Source: Thelonectria olida | Lineage: Eukaryota; Ascomycota; Sordariomycetes; Hypocreales; Nectriaceae | Direction: 5' to 3' | DNA: 64,000 bases | NCBI GenBank assembly: GCA_020736575.1 | Contig: JAGPYM010000089.1 | Coordinates: 1-64,000, forward strand | In this document: piece by piece, positions 58,328 to 64,000 of the stretch | Numbering within the stretch: position 1 is the first letter of the stretch | How the letters are laid out: each line of letters opens with the position of its first letter | Program-made: the position numbers and the translations under genes | Notes under the pieces: generated by a model | Seen by the model: only the letters and a program-made list of their open reading frames with translations | Database searches by the model: none | What the model was told of the DNA's origin: nothing

Positions 58328-59815
58328 ATGGCAGAGGATCAGCAACCACCACAGGCAACCGAGACTCCGGCCACCCAGCAACAAGAGCTCTCTGCAGCAC
58401 CTCAAAGTGTCCAGGCTGCTACGCTAGAGGCATTGCCGGAAAACCCTCTGCAAGCTGAGGTTTGTTTCGAATATTAGAAGCCATGCTGTCTGATGGTTGA
58501 CCTGGGGTGCCTCAGGATGAACATCACGATAAGGACTCAGCATTGAATAGATCGTAAGTTAAGAAGGCCACTTAAAACGATGCGATCGTCTCACAATCCA
58601 TGTAGAGAGGGATTTGGTGGCTATGCCGCCTCCTTGAGCTCTAGCATTGTAAACTATAGGTAGGCAGGAGCTGGCCCATCACACAGCGGTGGAATTACTG
58701 ACTCTTGACCAGATACGAGGTTGGTGTTCAATTAAACAAAAGTCTTCAAGTACCGACATCCACAGAACGGCCGTCGTTACCATGCCTTCCGAGATGGCGC
58801 ATACTTGGTGGTAAGCCAGCTATCGCCTCTTACATGCGGCAGAGCTAAGTGAGTTTTAGCCGAACGATGAGGAAGAGCAAAACCGAATGGATCTAGGCCA
58901 CCACATTTACAGCCTCGTTCTGGGGGGAAAGCTCCACCTTGCTCCCCTCAACGACACGTACCAACGAGTTCTTGACCTGGGCACAGGAACTGGTATCTGG
59001 GCTATACATTTTGCCGAGTAAGTCCCCACCGACCAAACGAATGATCCCTAACCTCTTTAGCGAGAATCCTTCTGCTGAGGTACTCGGAACTGACTTAAGC
59101 CCTATTCAGCCTGAATGGTAGGTTCTGCTACAATTACCAACGTGTCTTTGACCCAGCACTCACAATGGCAGGATCCCTCCCAACTGCGTGTTTGAAGTCG
59201 ACGACTTTGAGTCGGACTGGGTCTATACTAAACCATTTGACTACATCCATACTCGTGAACTCGAGGGCTGTATTGGCAACGAAATGAGGCTTTTTCAACA
59301 AGCCCACGAGCATTTGGCTCCCGGCGGTTATTTTGAGATGCAAGGTGTCGGTGCTCAGTTTTTATCAGATGACGATACCCTCGAGCAGGCACCCAATGCT
59401 CAGATGTGGATGAACAAGATCGTTGAGGGCGCTGCTATGTTCGGTAAGCCAATTGACTCTACCCCTACTTGGGCGCAAAAGATGAAGGAAGCCGGATTTG
59501 TCGATGTTAAGCAAGTGATCCACAAGGTACCTAGCCTTACATCCCTTATCGAACGTATTTCGTGCTAACGCGCAAGTACAGATCCCTATCGGCCCTTGGC
59601 CCAAGGATGCCGACCTAAAGGAGATTGGAAGATTTCAAGCCTTGCAGGAAGCCAAGGTCATTGACTCGTACACTCCCGGTCTCTTTACTCGCGTACTGGG
59701 ATGGAACAGCGCGGAGGTCCAGGTCTTCATCGCTAAGATCAAGAAGGAGCTTAAGGACCCGTCCATTCATCTCTATCTTCCGGTGTACTTTGTCTGGGGA
59801 CGCAAGGCAGAGTAA
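58328..59815 (+). CDS. LaeA-like SAM-dependent methyltransferase
   Basis: Nine exons (58328-58459, 58516-58553, 58606-58659, 58713-58719, 58766-58810, 58860-59017, 59061-59117, 59172-59526, 59582-59815) encode 359 residues. A disordered Q/P/T-rich start is followed by YAASLSSSIVNYRYENGRRYHAF, typical of this family, SAM-binding motif I VLDLGTGTGIWAI at about 129-141, GTDLSPIQP, FDYIHTRELEG, LAPGGYFEMQ, and a C-terminal VYFVWGRK. Exon 4 is only 7 nt but is needed for the conserved Y-E-N-G. Relatives of LaeA influence secondary metabolism from the nucleus; many paralogues act on small molecules. It is intact beside the relic zone. Confidence 0.9.
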
Positions 59816-60145
59816 ACTTGGGTCAAGATTAGCCTGAGACCTAACTCAACATACCGACTCCGAAACTATAGACTACAAGAGTGGATTCATGCCCCGGACT
59901 TTGACTAGAAGAGAGGAATAAACCCGAGCACGATTAAGGCCAACCTTAACAGATAGCATTGCCCACCACCACGGGTTATGTTCTTGTATTAACGAGTACA
60001 TTTTGTTCTCGCGACCAGCCAGCACTATGCACAGCGGAGAATGGTCTTGAAGATGTTTTATCTCTGAACTTTCCGTTTCTCCAAGTCTAAGAAACCACAT
60101 CGGGTTGACGCAATTCACTTGCTTCATGAGGGAATGATGTGCTGC
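59816..60145. other. Convergent spacer
   Basis: 3' flanks of the methyltransferase (+) and the secreted protein gene (-). Nothing else is seen. Confidence 0.45.
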
Positions 60146-60850
60146 TCACAGAACCACGTGAGAAAGTCCAACCACAATACTTGCTGCTAGTACACCTAGC
60201 ATCGGCATCGTAATCGAGGATCCTACGCCTTGAGGGTTCAGATCCTTGACGCATTGGTTGACACAGTTGTCTGCTTTCCCATCGCTGGATCCGTCACTGG
60301 ACTGTGTCTTGCCACCGGTGTAGTAGTACTCATGACAGCGCCTTGCACACCCAAGGGCCCAGCACGACACGCGATTCTCGTCGCTAATGACCCATCCATC
60401 CAACTCTCGCTGGCTCCAGGTCCCGTTCGCCCCGAGCAAGGTGGTGCGGCTGCTGTAGGAATAACCGTTGCCTCTTGAGGCACCGTTCTTAAAAAGGCTC
60501 GTTGAGATGCGAATGCGAGACTTGTCGGGTGCCACGTCGGCGGGGATGGTAATATTGACTTGCGTTGTATCCAGGCTCTCCTTGTATGCAAGCCAGCAAA
60601 CCGGCCCTGTCCCCCAACCTGGCGGCTCCAATGCCAGGTAGACGCGATAGAAGCTGAATTTTTTCCGAAGGTCTGAGTTCGCATCGATTCTTTGTTTGAT
60701 TGTGAGATCCTCGCGTTGGTCGGCTGTGATATTCCAGGGAACGATGATTGCGGGCGAAGCGTGAACGGAGGTTGAGCAGGCCATCAAGAGATTGAAGATG
60801 GCCACTCGAAGAAAGAATGAAATCACCGCCATTGCATTTTGAACCGACAC
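60146..60850 (-). CDS. Secreted, putatively GPI-anchored protein of unknown function
   Basis: Single exon, 234 residues. An N-terminal signal peptide (hydrophobic residues about 8-30, ending VHASPA) and a hydrophobic C-terminus (MLGVLAASIVVGLSHVVL) after a Gly/Ser stretch fit a GPI-anchored cell-surface protein. The middle begins IIVPWNITADQREDLTIKQRIDA and has several cysteines (for example SCWALGCARRC and DNCVNQC) and N-glycosylation sites (NIT, NGT). I do not recognise a catalytic domain. It is next to a multispanning DUF6536 gene transcribed the same way. Confidence 0.7.
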   Translation of the reverse strand: MSVQNAMAVISFFLRVAIFNLLMACSTSVHASPAIIVPWNITADQREDLTIKQRIDANSDLRKKFSFYRVYLALEPPGWGTGPVCWLAYKESLDTTQVNITIPADVAPDKSRIRISTSLFKNGASRGNGYSYSSRTTLLGANGTWSQRELDGWVISDENRVSCWALGCARRCHEYYYTGGKTQSSDGSSDGKADNCVNQCVKDLNPQGVGSSITMPMLGVLAASIVVGLSHVVL

Positions 60851-61471
60851 TTTGAGGATAAGATAGTTTCCCTGGAGGCTAAGGACTGACTCCTGAGATG
60901 CAGATCCCTTGCCTGATAAAATTGTTTAAAGCAGCATGATCGGAATAACAGCCCTGTATTAATTTCGCTGCGGAATAACCGAATGTTCCGCTGAGGATGA
61001 CTAACCTCATAGAGTTAAATGCCCCGGGCTGCTTTATTCGCACGTCTGGGGTAGGCTGCTTAACCATTGCCTTCCCAGGCCTCAATGATGTTTCACAATT
61101 GCGTCCATTTCTAGAGCTCGCGGATAGTTGTCACAGTGCCCATTCTCTTCCATTCGCTTACAGGGCCAACATTACGTGTGTAGACAATAACGGGATCATA
61201 AGGTACCTACCTGTGGAGGTAATGGGGCTAAAACCTCCTTGCTCGTCTGACAGGTACAGTAGTAGTAGGTCTACTATGGCTTTTCACAAATCGTTGGTAG
61301 GTAATAATGATGCGCATAAATATAAAGACAGGATATGATGTTCATTTTATTCATTTCGATTATTAACTTGGTGCTCATTTAGTGGTGAAGGTCCCCCCAA
61401 TATCCCGAACCGCCTTTGAGAGCATACGAAAGACATTCCTTTCCTGACCATTAGTACTCAAACCCTTCGGC
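60851..61471. other. Intergenic region
   Basis: Promoter of the secreted-protein gene plus 3' flank of the DUF6536 gene. No gene is supported. Confidence 0.4.
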
Positions 61472-63774
61472 TCAGGCATACCTAACCCCAATCTCGGGCT
61501 CTTCAACATAGTCACTCGAAAAAGCACAATGGCCGACCGCATCGCGTCCTTCGCTATGAGTTTGAGTAACACCCCATTTCAGACGAGTTAATGGCGCATT
61601 AGGTTGTGGAATGCCCTCGTGATGATGACAAGCAGCGGCGATAGCCAAGCTGCAACTTCCGACGACCGGCATGGCGGTCGGAAGCCGTTGGAATCCCGTT
61701 ATAGCCACTGCAGCAACTAGAAAGAAAGAAACCAATATAACGGAGATAATGGCAGTAGGTGAATATCCGCATGCCGAGTAAAAGGTATATTCATTATCTC
61801 CATGCTGTAGGCTGACGATGAAAATGCTCTGAGACAGCAGCCAGTGGACGAGAATCGACATGAGCAGAAGCGGCAAGCCCCATCGATAAGGCAGCTGTAA
61901 GAAGTATCGTGTCCGTTGCTTTCCATGCGGATTTGAAGAAACGCGAACCCCTCGTCTCTTGACTCCAAAGGTGCTCCATTCCCTGGCGGCCAACATCCCG
62001 GTGAATAAGGCATTGTACTGGAAGTAGAGAAATGAAAAGCAAAGCTGCGGAAGATTGGCAAAGAAGACGACCCAAATCATGCTCATGGCCGAGTCCTGCA
62101 TCCAGCTGGGTAAGGAGATGAGCGCCGTCTCGGATGCAGCTCCGAAGCCGAGTTTCCATAGAGTCGAAATGCTATGAGAACCGACTATGGTATTAATGCC
62201 CCAGACGAGGAAGAAGATGGAGACGCCAAGGAGAACGACGTATCTGTCGTATATGATTAGCATAGATGATCAAGATACGGTGTTTCACCCGGGCATAGCT
62301 ACAGTGCTAAACTGACTATCCAGCGGCGACGGCTCACGGCCGTTGCCCAGCGTCTTCGCACACGAGTCCATGGACGTGGCCCATGCCAAGCTCCATTGAC
62401 GGCGTACTTGACTTGCTCCCCTGTTACCAAGCAGCTTTCGGTCGAGTACGCATCTGGTGAAGAAAGAAATGACTTGATAGCATCGCCGATGACGAGCAGT
62501 AGCTCCGGAGGATGACAGAAGGTGAGCCACAACATCACCGACACTTTGATAACGTTCGCGCCGATGACAACAGCCATAATCCAGGTGCTAAAATGAAGCC
62601 GACACTTCTGAGGCACTTGTTTGCTGAGACAGTATTTGACTCGCCGGCCGAAGGGCCTCCAATCGCTAGCGTTGGCCCTGACCTCGGGAAGCCTGCCGCG
62701 ACATGGGTTTTCGCAGTCGGGCGAGCCGCAGATCCATTCGTACACCTTTGGTACACAGTTCGGAAACCGGTTGTTTTCGAACCTAGAGTCGATCTTCCAG
62801 AGCGGGATGCCTTGAAGCTCCTCGTCGGACCCTGGGTCGGTGACGAGCAGGAGATTGCTCCGAGACGTTTGAAACGCCGTCGCGTACTCGTTGATGCAGT
62901 CCAGTGGAGAGAGTTTCTCGAGTTCGTCGGCCCTGGCGAGATTCCACAGATCCTGGAGGCCTAGGGAATCTTTAAACCCGTAAAGACCGTCATCGAGATC
63001 TCCAAGGGAGCTGAAATTGCGGGAGAAGATGGGAGTCGCACCGGCGGAGGCGTCTCGAACGCTCCAAACGCCATAATCCAATACCACAAAGGAGGAAAAG
63101 ACGGAGGAGTTGTATCTGAAGGCTGTCAGTGTCCCTGGAACAAGCATAGGAGCTGATTCGAAGCAAGCAAAGCAGAGCGACGGGGCTTACAGCAAATGCA
63201 GCGGTAGGGACGACAGCATTAAAAGAAACCACGGAATCTTCCTCTTCCATGGAATGTTGCCAAGGTTGTGAACGCTTGGAACTCCAATGTCCATCCAACG
63301 ACCCTTTGCATGTATCGTCTGCACATCATGTCGAGTCGGCGCGGACAGACACTGCATGGAATAATTGCTGGCAGCTAGAAGGAGGGAGCTGAAGATGTTG
63401 ATGACAAGATGTATGATGGTATTCAGGGTATGCGTCGTCACGCAGTCTCCCTTGTAGAGAGTTCGAAGAGCGGCATCGTCCTCCGACAGTGAGTTTCTTG
63501 TTGCCGACCAAATGGTGATGCCGACGTTTATGAGAAGGACGAGAGTCGCGGTTGTGGCGTTGAGAGAGAGGCTGAACTTCCAGCCGCAGGGAAGTTTTGA
63601 CAGGAAGGATTTGTTTTCGGGTTCGATATCGTCCGGATGAGCAAATGGATCATCCATTGCTTTTTGGTCAATTTCGACGTAATGCATAATGGTAAATTCG
63701 TATGTAGGTCCGAGGACAAGGTCGTCGTTGTTGCGTGGATATGGCAGTTTAAGCCGACGCCTTGTCTTGTTCAC
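61472..63774 (-). CDS. DUF6536-type multispanning membrane protein
   Basis: Three exons (63774-63191, 63115-62303, 62243-61472) encode 722 residues. The pattern of several fungal DUF6536 proteins is seen: GWKFSLSLNATTATLVLLINVGITIW (first helix), CLSAPTRHDVQTIHAKGRWMDIGVPSVHNL, PWFLLMLSSLPLHLLYNSSVF, later PPELLLVIGDAIKSFLSSPD, and a C-terminal half with six or so helices, ending CAFSSDYVEEPEIGVRYA. Function of the family is unknown. The start is uncertain: ATG 63774 is used, with in-frame ATGs 29 and 40 codons further. Introns are 75 and 59 nt; the second is resolved with donor GTAGCT at 62302 to keep frame. Confidence 0.85.
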
Positions 63775-64000
63775 AAGGTATGATGCCTAACCTCTGCTTA
63801 ACTAGGGAGTATTAGAATTCAAGCCACCCTCATCTGCTATACTTCTCTAGGTATGATGCCTGTTAAACATAAGGATAGATGGGAAGACTTATGACCTTTT
63901 GGGTGTGAAGATGATAATTGATTGAAGAACTAGCTGTGTGGGAAGGGAGCAATTATCTAGTTATGTAGGAGGCTGGTTTCCCAGCCTCCCAGCCATCATT

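Noticed and set aside
62512..62964. 150-codon plus-strand frame
   Set aside because: Antisense to exon 2 of the DUF6536 gene.

Overview
The window looks like nuclear DNA of a filamentous ascomycete (Pezizomycotina; a Fusarium-like Sordariomycete is my best guess, by inference only). The signs are many short introns (43-84 nt) with GT..AG ends and CTAAC/CTAAT-like branch points, Zn2Cys6 and bZIP-DUF3425 regulators, a 7TM-RGS protein, a LaeA-like methyltransferase, a DUF6536 membrane protein, and an extremely A+T-rich block at the left end of the kind left by repeat-induced point mutation (RIP). I found no rRNA, tRNA, CRISPR array or intact transposon. All exon models were built by hand from the sequence, and frames were checked across every junction.

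Layout. 1-1.96 kb is an A+T-only desert. 2.6-12.5 kb is a compact five-gene cluster: fold-type IV (R)-amine/D-amino-acid transaminase (-), APC permease (+), D-amino-acid oxidase (-), Zn2Cys6 regulator (-) and Baeyer-Villiger-type flavin monooxygenase (+). Its three promoter regions share a composite GATA-CGG element (CTTATCTATCCGC). The oxidase has an intron ending in CG instead of AG. 12.5-27 kb holds a PD-(D/E)XK-like protein, the 7TM-RGS protein, an NmrA-like protein, a decayed tyrosinase, and a divergent bZIP-DUF3425/SDR pair.

29.3-41.9 kb holds a second cluster, with a peroxisomal/CoA-type catabolic flavour: SnoaL-like protein, cytochrome b5-acyl-CoA dehydrogenase fusion, SDR, GST-kappa, a CTF1-like Zn2Cys6 regulator, SCP2 and nitronate monooxygenase. 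CCTCGG/CCGAGG, the core recognised by the FarA/FarB/CTF1 fatty-acid regulators, is clustered in the intergenic promoters of the last six.

42.5-58.3 kb is a gene graveyard: choline sulfatase, amino-acid permease, aldo-keto reductase, cytochrome b5 reductase, P450 and alpha/beta-hydrolase relics, interrupted by one intact sugar transporter with CreA-like promoter sites. 58.3-63.8 kb is intact again: LaeA-like methyltransferase, a secreted putative GPI-anchored protein, and a DUF6536 multispanning protein.

The strongest candidates for undescribed systems are the 2.6-12.5 kb amine/D-amino-acid cluster with its own regulator and shared promoter element, and the 30-42 kb CCTCGG-marked catabolic cluster with a resident CTF1-like factor.
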